64,000 nt of DNA from Piliocolobus tephrosceles (taxonomy: Eukaryota > Chordata > Mammalia > Primates > Cercopithecidae), in NCBI RefSeq assembly GCF_002776525.5, contig NC_045436.1, positions 102,149,211-102,213,210 of the forward strand, in the 5' to 3' direction. This document shows positions 12,885 through 28,683 of the stretch, in pieces. The notes under the pieces were generated by a model, which was given only the letters and a program-made list of their open reading frames with translations, had not been told where the DNA came from and searched no databases. Position numbers and translations under genes: made by a program. How positions within the stretch are numbered: position 1 is the first letter of the stretch; each line of letters starts with the position of its first letter.

Positions 12885-13077
12885 CTGGTTGGGTTGGGCA
12901 TCCCAAATCTGAAAATCTGAAATCCAAAATGCTCCAAAATCCAAAACTTTTTGAGTACTGACATGACACTCAAAGGAAATGCTCACTGGAACAAGAATAT
13001 ATACTGCAAATATTCCAAAATCAGAAAAAATCTGAAATCCAAAACAATTCTGGTCCCAAGCATTTTGGATAACCTGT
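12885..13077. mobile_element. TcMar-Tigger-type MITE inside the Charlie element
   Basis: GGTTGGGCATCCCAAATCTG at the left and GCATTTTGGATAACCTGT at the right, with repeated ATCTGAAATCCAAAA blocks, match a palindromic Tigger-related MITE. The host reads ..GAATCAGAT / TATGAGAATC.. across it, consistent with insertion at a TA. I do not assign the MER number. Confidence 0.65.
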
Positions 13078-13459
13078 ATGAGAATCTAGCTGTCTTCTAT
13101 TAAGCTATACAGTAAAGAGATTTGCATGAATGTGAAATAATGCCATTCTTTCTCAATAATTTTTTTAATTTTGGAAAATCAGTTTTATAAAGGTTTTATT
13201 TAGGTCAATATGTAGGGGCTTTTAAAAATAAATATTTTAAATACCTCAATTTTTAATTTTTAATATAGTAAATAACAGTATCTAAAATGTACATATACAA
13301 AAGCTCTTTGGGTTTCAAAGTAATTGAGGTGCAAAATTATTCCATATCATTTGCTAATACTTCCATGTCTCCCTCACCTCTCCACACTCATCAAGTCTTC
13401 TTTTAATTAAAGGTGTTATACATTACAGTTATTCCATGTAACCTCTTAGCACCTAGAGC

Positions 13460-13628
13460 AGTTTTAGCAAAATGTGGTCAAACCACCTGGGGCATATGTT
13501 AAAAACAGACTCCAGATCCTAGTTGCAGAACTACTGAAATAGAATCCTTGTGGGGTGAGGTCCCAGGGATATGCATTTCAATAAATTCTACAGGTGATGC
13601 TTGTGGTCTGCTTATATTTGAAAACCAT
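13460..13628 (+). mobile_element. MER5-type hAT MITE
   Basis: TGTGGTCAAACCACCTGGGGC, GAACTACTGAAATAGAATCC, GGGATATGCATTTCAATAAATTC, AGGTGATGCTTGTGG and TTTGAAAACC follow MER5/MER58-like consensus order. Confidence 0.65.
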
Positions 13629-13629
13629 T

Positions 13630-14088
13630 TACCTAGATCATGCTTATTTAGAAAATAATTTTAAGAGGTTTTTGATTCAGTATTGATTTATAATCCTTGA
13701 ATCATTTTAAGGACCATCATTGGCCAGCATTTATTTTCATTTGTAAGAAATCTGTATCAGACAACAAAATACATTTGTACACATATTTTCTTTTACAATA
13801 GTAAAGTGGTAAGCCTTCAAGGAAACCAGGCAAAAGTCTACACTCAAGAATTTTTTGGTGGCTGGTTTTCCCCATTTTTCTCTTGCTGTTTTATCTATAC
13901 CAACCGTGATCATTTATGCCATAAACAAATTAGTATCAGACATAATTGCTGAAAAAAAATATTTCATCATAGCACTTACTCATAAAATGTCCACTTAGCA
14001 AAGGCTAGAAATGTAACACTGATAATATTAAAATTATACTTTTTAAACTATGTTAATTGATCTGACAGCACATAAATACGAGGAAATA
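13630..14088. other. No gene or repeat recognised
   Basis: AT-rich; nothing identifiable. Confidence 0.4.
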
Positions 14089-14382
14089 GACCAGGCATGG
14101 TGGCTCATGCCTGTAATCCCAGTGCTTTGGGAGTGCAAGGTAAAAAGATTGCTTGAGGGCAGGAATTTGACACCAGCCTGGGCAACATAGCAAGTCCTTG
14201 TCTCTATTAAAAAACAATTTAAAAATTAGCTGGATATGTAGTTCTAGCTACTTGGGAGGCTGAGGCAAGAGGACTGCTTGAGCCCAGGAGTTCAAGGCTG
14301 CAGTGAGCTATGAGGGAACCACTGAACACCAGCCTAGATGACAGGGCAAGACCTAATCTCAAATAAATGAATAAATAAATGG
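14089..14382 (+). mobile_element. AluJ-like Alu
   Basis: Head GACCAGGCATGGTGGCTCATG, old diverged arms, tail built of AAATAAATG units (14360-14382). Confidence 0.88.
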
Positions 14383-14707
14383 AAAATATTTTTTAATATA
14401 GCAAATATTTACCCCCAAAGACACATGGAATCAATACCAGATTAGAATTACACCTGAGATTACCTGGGATCTCAAAATGGTTTGTAATATAAATTAATGG
14501 GAGTAATTTGAAACAAGTGGGATGATACTAGATTTATAATACATCTAAAATTACTAAGTACAGGAGAAATGGTTTGTGACTTGGATACTCTATGTGGCTA
14601 AAAAAGCACCACAAAACAAACATGGGCATTATTATTTCCAAGTGTTTTGAGAACACCATTGTATCCAACCCACCATCTTGATCAGCAGTGAAACTGAACA
14701 AAAAGCC
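14383..14707. other. No gene or repeat recognised
   Basis: AT-rich spacer between an Alu and a hAT relic. Confidence 0.4.
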
Positions 14708-14868
14708 ATTCTTAACCTTTGAGGGGCACAGTATTCTTTGGCTTTCTGATGAAATTTGAGGACACTGAGGCACAACCTCTGTTAAACTTCCATGCAGTTT
14801 GATTCCTCTGAAACCCACTTAGGAAGCACGTGGGGCTCCGTAGATTTCAGGTTAAAAATCTCTGGACC
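14708..14868. mobile_element. Small hAT-type MITE relic
   Basis: CATTCTTAACCTTTGAGGGGC at the left and TTTCAGGTTAAAAATCTCT at the right form imperfect inverted ends about 160 bases apart, with TTCTGATGAAAT inside, like small hAT elements whose ends read GGTTAAGAACC. Subfamily not assigned. Confidence 0.45.
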
Positions 14869-14927
14869 CGGTCCTGCCAATTTACCCTACAAATAAGGAG
14901 TACATCGCCTGTTAATCTTTATTGCCA

Positions 14928-15221
14928 GCTGGGCACGGTGGCTCATGTCTGTAATCCCAGCACTTTGGGAGGTTGAAGTAAGCGGATCACTTGAGGTTAA
15001 GAGTTTGAGACCAGCCTGGCCAACATGGTGAAACCCTGTCTCAAGAATCCTGGCATGCGCCTGTAGTCCCAGCTACTCAGGAGGCTGGAGCAGAAGAATT
15101 ACTTGAACCTGGGAGGCAGAAGTTGCAGTGAGCCAAGATCGCACCACAGCACTCCAGCCTGGGCAACACAGTGAGACACCATCTCAAAAAAAAAAAAACA
15201 AAAAAACCCAAAAAACAAAAA
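14928..15221 (+). mobile_element. Alu with deleted centre
   Basis: Head AGCTGGGCACGGTGGCTCATG; the stretch normally between CTGTCTC and the right-arm GGCATGCGCC is gone (AAACCCTGTCTCAAGAATCCTGGCATG). Flanked by CTTTATTGCC and CTTCATTGCC, a diverged target-site duplication. Confidence 0.88.
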
Positions 15222-15251
15222 CTTCATTGCCCTTTTAAAAACTTAAGAGTT

Positions 15252-15556
15252 GGCCAGGCCTGGTGGCTCACACCTACAATCCCAGCACTTGAGAGACTGA
15301 TGTGGGAGGATCACTTGAGGCCAGGAGTTGATGACCAGCCTGGGCAACATAGCAAGATCTCACCTCTACTAAAAAAATTTTTTTGTAATTAGCTGGGCAT
15401 GGTGGCTCACACCTGTAGTCCCAGCTACTCAGGAGGTTAAGGCAGGAGGATCACTTGGGCCCAGGAATTTGAGATTACAGTGAGCCACTTCACTCCAGCT
15501 TGGGCAACAGAGCAAGACCATCTCTGGAAAAAGAAAAGAAAAGAAAAGAAGGAGAA
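15252..15556 (+). mobile_element. AluJ-like Alu
   Basis: Head TGGCCAGGCCTGGTGGCTCAC. Tail is an AAAAG repeat (15525-15550). It follows the previous Alu after about 30 bases. Confidence 0.88.
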
Positions 15557-16152
15557 AAGAGACAATTTAAACAGGTTGCCTTATTCAGAACTCTAAAATA
15601 CCTCATTCAACATATGCATTTGTACCACAATGGTCATTCAACAATTCTACTCTTTGTAGCATTTTTGGTCTAAAAGTTACATAGGTCAAATCCCCTAAGA
15701 ACTGCTACTTCATTTCAATGGAATAATGTTTAACCACGACACTGCTGAAATCACTTTGCCAAAAGAAGGGTGCTCAAGGTTGTCACTGAAGATCTCAAAT
15801 GAAGCAGACACAGGAAAAGGGAGGAGATAAAGGAGGAAAATAAAAACGGGCACTCCCCAGAAGGCAGACAGCAAGGAGGACTGCTAATAAGCACCACTGG
15901 AAATTAACTGGCTCTCCCTTCAGCTGTGACCTCAACACAAAGCAGTCCTCCTATCCTTATTTCACACTTTCCAGGTTCTCTGCCTTTATCTGTAAACTGG
16001 GGTTATCTGGAGATTCTCACGAGCTAAGGGCAAAGAGAGTTTTAAGTAAAGCTATTTCTAGATCCTTAATATCCAAATGTCCTCTTTCTTACAACCAGGA
16101 TTCAGGCTCTCACTTCCCACTTGCTTTTCTCCACTTGAAACAGAAAAGCACG
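15557..16152. other. No gene recognised; holds one arm of a 24-base direct repeat
   Basis: No repeat family recognised. Bases 15798-15821 are identical to 17395-17418 (see findings). Confidence 0.45.
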
Positions 16153-16447
<295 letters not shown>

Positions 16448-17029
16448 AGTAGAAAAAGGAAAGCAGTCCTCTCATCCAGCCCAAATAAATATTAAAATGG
16501 TGCATTGCTCCAGGTGTAAATACCTCCAAGACCCCCAAAGGAACAGTTCTCTGTAGAAGGAGAGTCCCCAAGGTTAAATCAATATTAATAGATAGATCCT
16601 CATTAAACACGTCCAGGTAACAAGCTTGTGGCAGCGTCCCCATGCCTGACTATATATAAATTAGAATTATGAAATGAGATGGATAGGGCCATCAGAAGTT
16701 GTACTTCTCTAATAAAGTAAATCTGATTCAACTGTTTGGTTGAAGAATAAAGATTTACAGTTTTTCAACATTCTTGTAGGAGGTATACAAGCAAAAACGT
16801 ATAGAAATTACTTTTCAACTTTACCTCTTCACTCAATGTCTTTTTCTTTACCTGATTTGGTCTACAATTTTCCATATCTCCTCCTATTTGTGCATTAATA
16901 AAACATGCCCTTCCTTACCCTAATACCCTGATCAATCAGGGATATTAGCCTACAATATACCAATTACTTATTATCAGTCTACAAACAAGCTTAAGTTCCC
17001 CACTTCCTCTGCAACACACACACAGAGTT
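16448..17029. other. No gene or repeat recognised
   Basis: Nothing identified with confidence; an ACACACACACA run lies near 17014. Confidence 0.4.
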
Positions 17030-17760
17030 TTTTAATAAATGTTTTATTTTAGAATAACTTCAGATTTACAGAAAAGTTGCAAACAATTATACCCCCAGCC
17101 AGTTTCCTCACTGTTTACATCTTATACTACAACTGGCCACTTGCCAAAACTGAGAAATCAACATTGGTATGTTACTATGAACTAAACTTTAGATTTTATT
17201 TTGATTTTACCAGTTTTTCCATCAATGACATCTTTCTGGTCCAAGATGCAACCCAAGGTATCCTAAAACTGCATTATTTCTCAGCTTTTCCTTGTTTTTC
17301 ATGACTGACAGTTTTAAGAAGTTTGGGCTGGCTATCCTGTAGAATGTTCCTTAATCTGGTTTTGGCTGATGTTTTCCCTTCAAAGGAGGGAGACAATGAA
17401 GCAGACACAGGAAAAGGGGTGGCAATAGCTATACATATTTGAAATTCTTCTCTAAGAAAGATTTGCCTCTTCCCCATTTATTTATTCATTCAATTATGTA
17501 TTTATATGAGCATAGTCTCACAGATACTTCCTTTGGACTTTGTGTCATAATCCACTACATGATTGATTTTGTTGTCAGATCGTTCCTGCCTTGGCCACTG
17601 GGAGCCCCTTCAGGTTGGCTCCTTGCCCCATCCTTTTGTGTTTCGAGCACTCCTTCCTTTCTGTTACTACAGGATGCTCCAGGCTCATCATCTATTTTCC
17701 CTACCCACGTCCCAGAACAAGCCATTTCTCCCAATACATTGGTTTCTTCCCCATAAGCGC
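17030..17760 (-). mobile_element. Old L1 (L1ME-like) 3' end, internally deleted
   Basis: Runs from TTATTTTAGAATAACTTCAG with ATTTACAGAAAAGTTGC, through CCAAGATGCAACCCAAGGTATCC and TTTTCATGACTGACAGTTTT, to GCCACTGGGAGCCCCTTCAG, GGATGCTCCAGGCTCATC and GAACAAGCCATTTCTCC, in the order of an old L1 end read antisense. Compared with that family, roughly 270 bases are missing between about 17385 and 17440 and replaced by an unrelated filler. Confidence 0.7.
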
Positions 17761-18869
17761 TACCACCCAGTCTCCTTCTGCCATCACTACCAAGCTTCTT
17801 ACACCAAGAGAAGTCGGCTTCCTTTGTGATGCCAGTGACCACCTCCCATGAAAGGCTCTCCGCAGACTTTGAGCAACTCTATCTTATTTTACAATTCTTT
17901 CTGCTCACACATCCAGGATCCAGGATAGAGCTCTAACAAACCTTACTTGTCTCTTCTCAATCTAAATGCTGTCTTGTACAGTATCATCAGTAGCTCTCTA
18001 AATGTGTAACTCCAACCGAAACTTCTCTCTGTAACTCCAAGACTATTCTTTCCAGCTGCCCCAAAACAGTTTCCTGGGCATGAAAAGGCACTTGGGAGGT
18101 TGTCCAAAATAAAACATGTTCTTATTGTGTCTACACAATAAGATCCACCCCATCTGGATGCAGTTACAACAGATGCTGAGAGATACCTATCAATGAGCCT
18201 TAGCTGCTTCTAGGGTAAGGGGTGGTTTCTCCATACAGGAAGAAGACAATATCTCTTTCACCAAAGAAGGGATTAGAAAAGACTAGGGGAAAAGTGTGTT
18301 TAGTTAGTTCCTTCCTTGGGAACAAAAGCAGAAAGCAGAATTCAAAGAGAGCTTCCTATGAGCAGATCAGGAGGGACTTGGCTAACACAAAACTAAAACA
18401 TTGTATATTTTATCGTGTGTGTTTTAACTGTGAAGATCAGCAATAAACCCCTTAAAATAAGATCAGCCTTATTAATAATTTGTTGAATAGCAAACATCAG
18501 TGAGTGTGAAGGAGTAGTGATGCCTTTCAAAAGGAAAGGGAAACAGGGAAGAGAAAGAGACAGCCTGAGAAATGGCCCGAGGCCAGACCAGGCCAGAATT
18601 AATCTGAATGGTCCCAATTCCAACCCACTCCTTTCCTCCTGGCCCTTCATTTACGCACCCATTACCAATCATCCAAACTAGAGATCGTTTTCCTGGCTTG
18701 TTTTCCACACATATTGCTACCAAAATCCTGAGATTTCTTGGGATAGTGAAAGTAGAGGGATGGGAGTGGGAAGAGCTCACTTTAAATACTTCTCTTTATT
18801 TCTGAATTTCTAACACTGATCTCTAATTCCTCCCACCACCACTACCACCCCCTCCACTGAATAAGCTTT
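17760..18869. other. No gene or repeat recognised
   Basis: 1.1 kb with no supported feature apart from a perfect short palindrome at 18120-18143. Confidence 0.4.
18120..18143. repeat. Perfect 10-bp inverted repeat, 4-base loop
   Basis: TCTTATTGTG-TCTA-CACAATAAGA. Could form a small cruciform or hairpin. No attached function is evident. Confidence 0.7.
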
Positions 18870-19215
18870 CACCTTCTTGTTTTACAAAAAATACTTAATG
18901 ACAAGGAAGATATTCATAATATCAGGGTTTTTTGATTAATAAAAAAGCAGGTACAAAATAAAATAATTTTTAAAAGGAAAAAAAGCAGGTACAATACAGT
19001 ATGATGGTTAGTATCCCACTTCGTCAAAATTGAATGAAATATGTGTATTCAAAAGATTGACATGGCCTCTGTAGCAAAATGCTAGCAGTAGGTATCTCTG
19101 AATGGAACAATCAGATGACTTATTTTCTTCTGGGTATTTAAAAATTGTCTAAATGTATAAAATGAACACACACCTGTTTCTGTAGTCACAAAAGAAAAAC
19201 AGAATCACAATTATT
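18870..19215 (+). mobile_element. Old L1-type 3' end
   Basis: AAGGAAGATATTCATAATAT, AAAAAGCAGGTACAA, GTATCCCACTTCGTCAAAATTG, AGCAGTAGGTATCTCTGAATGG and TTTTCTTCTGGGTATTT follow a common old LINE 3' end. AAAAAGCAGGTACAA occurs twice (18942-18956, 18980-18994), a short local duplication. Confidence 0.6.
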
Positions 19216-19254
19216 GTAAAAACAAAACAACTATAATCAAGTCTTAGCTCCAGG

Positions 19255-19480
19255 AAGGAGATAAGGGTCATCTAATCCACCTCCCCATGCAAGAAGGCTC
19301 TTTCTCTAGCGAGACTAGCTTGTTTGCATGTCTCCAGGGACATCTGTTGTCATTACAAGCAGCTCCTTCCACGGCAGGCCAATGATGAGGATTAGAAACT
19401 TCTATCTCCCATGAAGCTAAAATTGGCTTCTTTAGAGTCCTGTTCCATTAGTTCTACTTCTGCCCTCTTGATACTAACAG
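19255..19480 (+). mobile_element. CR1/L3-like LINE 3' end, ancient
   Basis: GGTCATCTAATCCACCTCC, AGCAGCTCCTTCCACGGCAGG, CATGAAGCTAAAATTGGCTTC and TCCATTAGTTCTACTTCTGCCCTCT follow the mammalian CR1/L3 3' region. One of the oldest elements in the window. Confidence 0.55.
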
Positions 19481-19510
19481 AGCTGTCCACTCAGCTTTCT
19501 TGTTTTTTGT

Positions 19511-20177
<667 letters not shown>

Positions 20178-20210
20178 CAAGTATGCATTTTTTAATATTT
20201 ACCATGCATG

Positions 20211-20917
<707 letters not shown>

Positions 20918-21206
20918 TTTTTTTTTTTTTTTGAGAAAAGGTCTCATTCTGTTGCCCAGGCTGAAGTGCAGTGTTGCAATCTCAGTTCACTGCAGCCTCG
21001 GTCTCCCGGGCTCAAGCAATCCTCCTACCTCAGCCTCCTCAGTAGCTGGGGCTACAGGCACACGACACCACACCTGACTAATTTTTTGTAAAGACTGGTT
21101 TTTACCATGTTGTCTAGGATGATCTCAACCTCCTGGACTCAGGCGATCCACCTGCCTTGGCCTCCCACAGTGCTGCGATTATAGGTGTGAGCCACCACGC
21201 CTGGCC
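20918..21206 (-). mobile_element. AluJ-like Alu
   Basis: T15, then AAAAGGTCTCATTCTGTTGCC; head ending CACGCCTGGCC. Diverged with a deletion around TTTTTTGTAAAGACTGG. Inverted relative to the Alu 158 bases to its left. Confidence 0.88.
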
Positions 21207-21239
21207 TAGAGACAATTTCTTACAGGATATCTAACACCC

Positions 21240-21500
21240 TTCCCAATTTGGACCAACTTCAGTAGCACTAAATCTCCCTCTGTCCCCTTCCCACCCCTTT
21301 CCCATGAACACCCTCCAGCCCCACACTTCTCTAATGCCATCAACCTTTTGCAGAGAGTATTTTCTCTTCATTAGAATGCCCCTTTCCCCCTTCTCCAGCT
21401 GAAGAACCCCTACTATTATCCAAACCCTAACATATGCAGCTCTTCTCAGAAGCCTTCTCTGATAGCTTATCCTTCACTCTACCCAACACAAGCTCCTAGT
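21240..21500 (+). mobile_element. L2 LINE fragment
   Basis: CCCTTTCCCATGAACACCC, ATTAGAATGCCCCTTTCCCCC, AGAAGCCTTCTCTGATAGC fit the 3' part of L2. Low divergence confidence; boundaries approximate. Confidence 0.5.
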
Positions 21501-22084
21501 TCTCATGCATATCAAGTCATGAGGTTGGATGGGATCAAGGGGAGTGTTTGCTTGTTTGAGCAGAAAGGCAGCCAAAAAAAAATGCAGCCAAAAGATAATT
21601 TCTGAAACAGAGAACTGTGAAGAACTCTGTTGCAGCTGGTAAGATTCCCTCTTACACATGTGTTTGCAGGTGAGATCTGCCCCCAGATTGCACAATCTGG
21701 GGTTCTCTCATTACACAATCAGTGGACTCTGATCCAGATTCACAAATAGAGCAAGTGAGGATCAGTGAACAATTTCCAACATTTCAAAAAATCCAAAGGA
21801 AACCACATATCTGACCGTAAGAAGTGTGTGAAGGACTCCGCTCTGGGCCTTCCTGGAGCTTATGCCAACTCAGTGTGCTAGCACCAGTGAGCCCACACTG
21901 ATCAGGAAGTCTAATTAGCAACTTCGTGTGTTTTGATTAATTCAAGTAAGAAAACAAATGCTTGTTTAAATATAGTTTATTTAGTAGGGGGACTCTTTTT
22001 TAGTGCCTTCAGGCAATTTAGTGTGCAGTTGAGTTAGAACCTGTGTTTTAGTGTCTTGTCACTTAAAGTGACGCTGCAGAGCAG
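21500..22084. other. No gene or repeat recognised
   Basis: No supported feature. Confidence 0.4.
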
Positions 22085-22154
22085 CAGCTCTAACAGGAGA
22101 GGCCTATGAGAAATGCGGCCTTAGGTTCCATCCAGTTTCCTGAATCAGAATCTG

Positions 22155-22770
<616 letters not shown>

Positions 22771-22836
22771 CCCAGAATCTGCATTTTAACAAGATTCCAA
22801 GGCGATTCATACACTCATTGAACTCTGAGAAGCACT

Positions 22837-23413
22837 GCACTATAAAATCTATGACGTTTAGGAATTCCATAAACTCTCAAAGACAAGTGTCCAAAATTAC
22901 TACCATTATTCAGTTTGAAACAGTCTCTGAACAGTATTGTGGCATAGTCATCTATGAGTTAGGGGCTTTTCCTGCCCTTGGAACTATCCCTAAATTTTCC
23001 TGAACACATATAAGGGAAGGGGAAGGATTTAAGAACTGGAAATTAGGAGATATTCCTCAATCTCTGCAGGGATGTTTTCCTCTTTTGTGGGAGAAAAAAC
23101 TATACACATAGGCAAGCCACAAAGATCAGTAAATTGCAGCTCGTAAGTTATACTAAGATCTGGTCTCCTCGCACGTAACAGAGGTTACATCAACTACTGG
23201 CATTTTCTGTGATACCTAGCCTGTCGTAAATGTGCTGTTTTTATCACTAGCAAACATTTGAATCCAAACAATTCAAAACGAAATTGGAGGTATGGATTTT
23301 ACCTTCCATCTGAGGACTAAGGCTGTCTTCCAAAAAGTCAGGGGAGTTTTATTTGAAGCTTATTGGTTGTGGACTCTGTTTCCTACCTAGGTCACATGCA
23401 AAACAGGAAGATT
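22837..23413. other. No gene or repeat recognised
   Basis: No supported feature. Confidence 0.4.
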
Positions 23414-23429
23414 AAAACTAAATCAAATC

Positions 23430-23724
23430 GGCTGAGCGCGGTGGCTCAAGCCCGTAATCCCAGCACTTTGGGAGGCTGAGGCGGGCGGCTCACAAGGTCA
23501 GGAGATTGAGACCATCCTGGCTAACACGGTGAAACCTCATCTCTACTAAAAATGCAAAAAATTAACCCAGCGTGGTGGTGGGCGCCTGTAGTCCCAGCTA
23601 CTCAATGGCTGAGGCAGGAGAATGGCGTGAACCCAGGGGGAGGAGCTTGCAGTGAGCCAAGATCACACCACTGCACTCCAGCCTGGGCAACAGAGCGAGA
23701 CTCTGTCTCCAAAAAAAAAAAAAA
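23430..23724 (+). mobile_element. AluY-like Alu, full length
   Basis: Head GGCTGAGCGCGGTGGCTCAAG. Exact 16-base target-site duplication AAAACTAAATCAAATC at 23414-23429 and 23725-23740. Confidence 0.95.
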
Positions 23725-23740
23725 AAAACTAAATCAAATC

Positions 23741-24369
23741 AACATTTATTGAGCATTTATTATGTCTAAAGCCCATGCAACCCTACAGAAAAGCATGTTT
23801 TTTAAAAACTCTTTGTCTTCTGAGAACTTACTCAAAGAAAGGGCTACTCCATTTTCTAAATCCTAAATGTCTTGAAATTACAATGAATCTAGAGAACAAA
23901 AAGTTGATTAATAACCAATTACACATATTTTCATGATCAAGGACCTATATGTTATTGAGCTGATTAAATTTTGTCATTTTAAACATCATGTTTAAGAATT
24001 CATTTAAGAAAATTACAGAAGTTGTAGCAATAGAGTTTTTGAGGTTTACAGTATTTCCTATGTTCTCAGAAAGGAGGGGGTCTTCCCTTGCTAATCCAAT
24101 TAGAACTTTGTGAAGGTCAGAACTCTCAGCTAGCAACTCTGCTCCCAACTGACAGACTTGTTAGTGCCCTTACAAGTCACTGACACCTCAAAGCTGGCCA
24201 GCTTCGGGCCTTACAACACTTAACAACTTAGTGGGTCCCTACACTGTCACTTGGGAATTCACATAAAGATGACTTTCTTTCCCATATGATCATGTTCCCT
24301 CAGTACACATGGTTGAGACGCTTAGTAACAATCTTAGATACCACAGTCCAGCAAAATGGCAAGGAAGGT
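23741..24369. other. No gene or repeat recognised
   Basis: Includes a short L2/MIR-like tail, AACATTTATTGAGCATTTATTATG, at 23740-23765. Otherwise nothing supported. Confidence 0.4.
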
Positions 24370-24630
24370 GTTAGGAATTAATTTTGTAAGTAATATGAAT
24401 TTACTGAGCATGCACAATATTCCTGGCTCTAAGTACTTCCCCCATATTAAATTAATTCCGGCCACAAGCCTTTAAGCCAAGTACAATATCACCATCCTTG
24501 CTTCAGAGATAAGAAAAATGAGGCCCTGAGAAAATGGGCAATTTTCTCAGTCATGCAGACTGGTAAGTGGTAGGACTGAGATATAAGCCTGCACTCGAGA
24601 ATCCATAGTCTTCATCACTATGCTGCAGTC
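24370..24630 (-). mobile_element. MIR SINE, antisense
   Basis: TCTAAGTACTTCCCCCATATTAAATTAATTCC, GAGATAAGAAAAATGAGGCCC, TGGTAAGTGGTAGGACTGAGATA and CTTCATCACTATGCTGC follow MIR read backwards. Confidence 0.75.
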
Positions 24631-24919
24631 TCTCTTGATAAGCTATTGTTACACTCCTGAGGAAGCAGTCATAGAATCCTAGGACGTTTTACAAGCCTTT
24701 GGAAAATCACTTTTTCCATATCATATCTAGATATGTTTCAGCACAGCACTCCCAAATTTGATGTTACTTTCGAGCTCAGCTAGACGGCTTCTGCAAAAGG
24801 CAAATAGTAATGTATTATCACGGTTGGTTTGATTTTCTCAAGAAGTGTCTGAGGGCTGAAAGAAAATTCAATACGTAGGACCAAAGCATCTACCATATTT
24901 CAATAATGGAAAAGGATGT
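24631..24919. other. No gene or repeat recognised
   Basis: Short unassigned stretch. Confidence 0.4.
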
Positions 24920-24949
24920 TAAAAAAAAAAAAAAAAAAAAAGCAATTTC

Positions 24950-25620
<671 letters not shown>

Positions 25621-25635
25621 TGGTTACATATTTCT

Positions 25636-25951
25636 TTTTTTTTTTTTTTTTTTTTTTTTTTTGGAGACAGAGTCTTGCTCTGTTACCCAGGTTGGAGTGC
25701 AGTGGTGCCATCTCCACTCACTGGAAGCTCGCAAGCTCCGCCTCCCAAGTTCACGCTATTCTCCTGTCTCAGCCTCCTGAGTAGCTGGGACTAAGGCACC
25801 TGCCACCACACACAGCTAATTTTTTGTATTTTTAGTAGAGACAGGGTTTCACCATGTTAGCCAGGATGGTCTCCATCTCCTGACCTCGTGATCTGCCCGC
25901 CTTGGCCTCCCAAAGTGCTGGGACTACAGGCATGAGCCACCACGCCCGGCC
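25636..25951 (-). mobile_element. AluY-like Alu, outer member of a tandem pair
   Basis: T28 tail, head ending CACGCCCGGCC. Contains a short tandem duplication, GAAGCTCGCAAGCTCC, near 25722. It abuts the next Alu with no spacer. Confidence 0.92.
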
Positions 25952-26243
25952 TTTTTTTTTTTTGAGATGGAGTCTTGCTCTGTCACCCAGGCTGGAGTGC
26001 AATGGCATGATCTCGGCTCACTGCAACCTCCACCTGGGTTCAAGTAATTCTCCTGCCTCAGCCTCCTGAGTTAGCTGGGATTACAGGCGCCCACCACCAC
26101 GCCCAACTAATTTTTATATTTTTAATAGAGACAAGGTTTCACTATGTTGGCCAAGCTGGTCTCAAACTCTTGACCTCAGATGATCTGCCCACCTCGGCCT
26201 CCCAAAGTGCTGGGATCACAGGCGTAAGCTACCACACCCAGCC
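25952..26243 (-). mobile_element. Alu, inner member of a tandem pair
   Basis: T12 tail directly after the preceding head; head ending CACACCCAGCC. The outside flanks GGTTACATATTTCT (25622-25635 and 26246-26259) match exactly around the pair, not around each member. Confidence 0.9.
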
Positions 26244-26259
26244 TAGGTTACATATTTCT

Positions 26260-26773
26260 AACAAGCTCAAATAAGCAGATCACAGTTGAGGGAACAAAAC
26301 AAAATAATAAATAAACAAATATTTTCCACCCAAACAGTTTTCTCAGTACTCATGCATTTATTCTCACAGTTGAATCAAGTTCCTGGGAAACATACCATTT
26401 GGGGCAGCCTCACATTGCCTACATGTAGTATTTAAGCTCTGGTTTTTTGATAAACCTTGATGACACCAATTTCATATTACCCAAGTCACCATTTACAAGA
26501 TACTCCTTTCACTCCTGTACTTGCTGGCCACTAATGGCTAGCAGTGTTGCTCATGAATGGCACCCCCTCTGAAACCACACTCGGGGTGCTCCAGGGATTC
26601 AAGAAGTTAGGTTCCCCTCTGGTTTGAAGCTCTCCAGAGATTAGTCTTGAGGCCTTATGTTTTCTTCATACCACTTGGATATCAACAGCTGACCAAAGCT
26701 TTTGGATATTACCAATGAAGAGGGCCAGTGGTTCCTCCCGAAGGCATCTTGCTCTGTCTCCCACAGGTTAGGC
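26260..26773. other. No gene or repeat recognised
   Basis: No supported feature. Confidence 0.4.
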
Positions 26774-26924
26774 AGTTTTTTGTTTTTTGTTTTTGTTTTT
26801 GTTTTTTTAATAGGGACAAGGTCTCACTATACTTCCCAGACTGGTCTCGAACTCCTGGCTTCAAGCAATTCTGCCTAGGCCTCCCAAAGTGCTGGAATTA
26901 CAGGTATAAGCCACCCCACCTGGC
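26774..26924 (-). mobile_element. Half Alu (single arm)
   Basis: (GTTTTT)n tail then GGGACAAGGTCTCACTATAC, ACTGGTCTCGAACTCCTGGC and head CCACCTGGCC. About 150 bases, one arm only, so either a monomer or an internally deleted Alu. Confidence 0.8.
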
Positions 26925-26939
26925 CAGTTTCACAGTCTT

Positions 26940-28668
<1,729 letters not shown>

Positions 28669-28683
28669 CAGTTTCACAGTCTT

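Larger units (their letters stand above)
11578..13325 (+). mobile_element. hAT-Charlie DNA transposon with transposase relic
   Basis: The left end TTCTCAAAGTGTG..GGAGTCCCCAAGACC is typical of hAT termini. The interior keeps recognisable transposase sequence: at 12694-12790 the plus strand reads K-L-I-S-D-S-T-M-Q-L-T-F-K-K-L-P-L then W-Y-N-I-K, the entry to the hATC dimerisation region. The tail (GCTGTCTTCTATTAAGC, GAGATTTGCATGAATGTGA, AAAAGCTCTTTGGG) is also Charlie-like. The element is frameshifted, deleted and broken by an Alu (12355-12615) and a Tigger MITE (12885-13077), so it cannot encode a working enzyme. Confidence 0.75.

Noticed and set aside
15181..15240. A-rich tract with AAAAAACCC units as a possible satellite
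   Set aside because: It is the degenerate tail of the Alu at 14928-15221.
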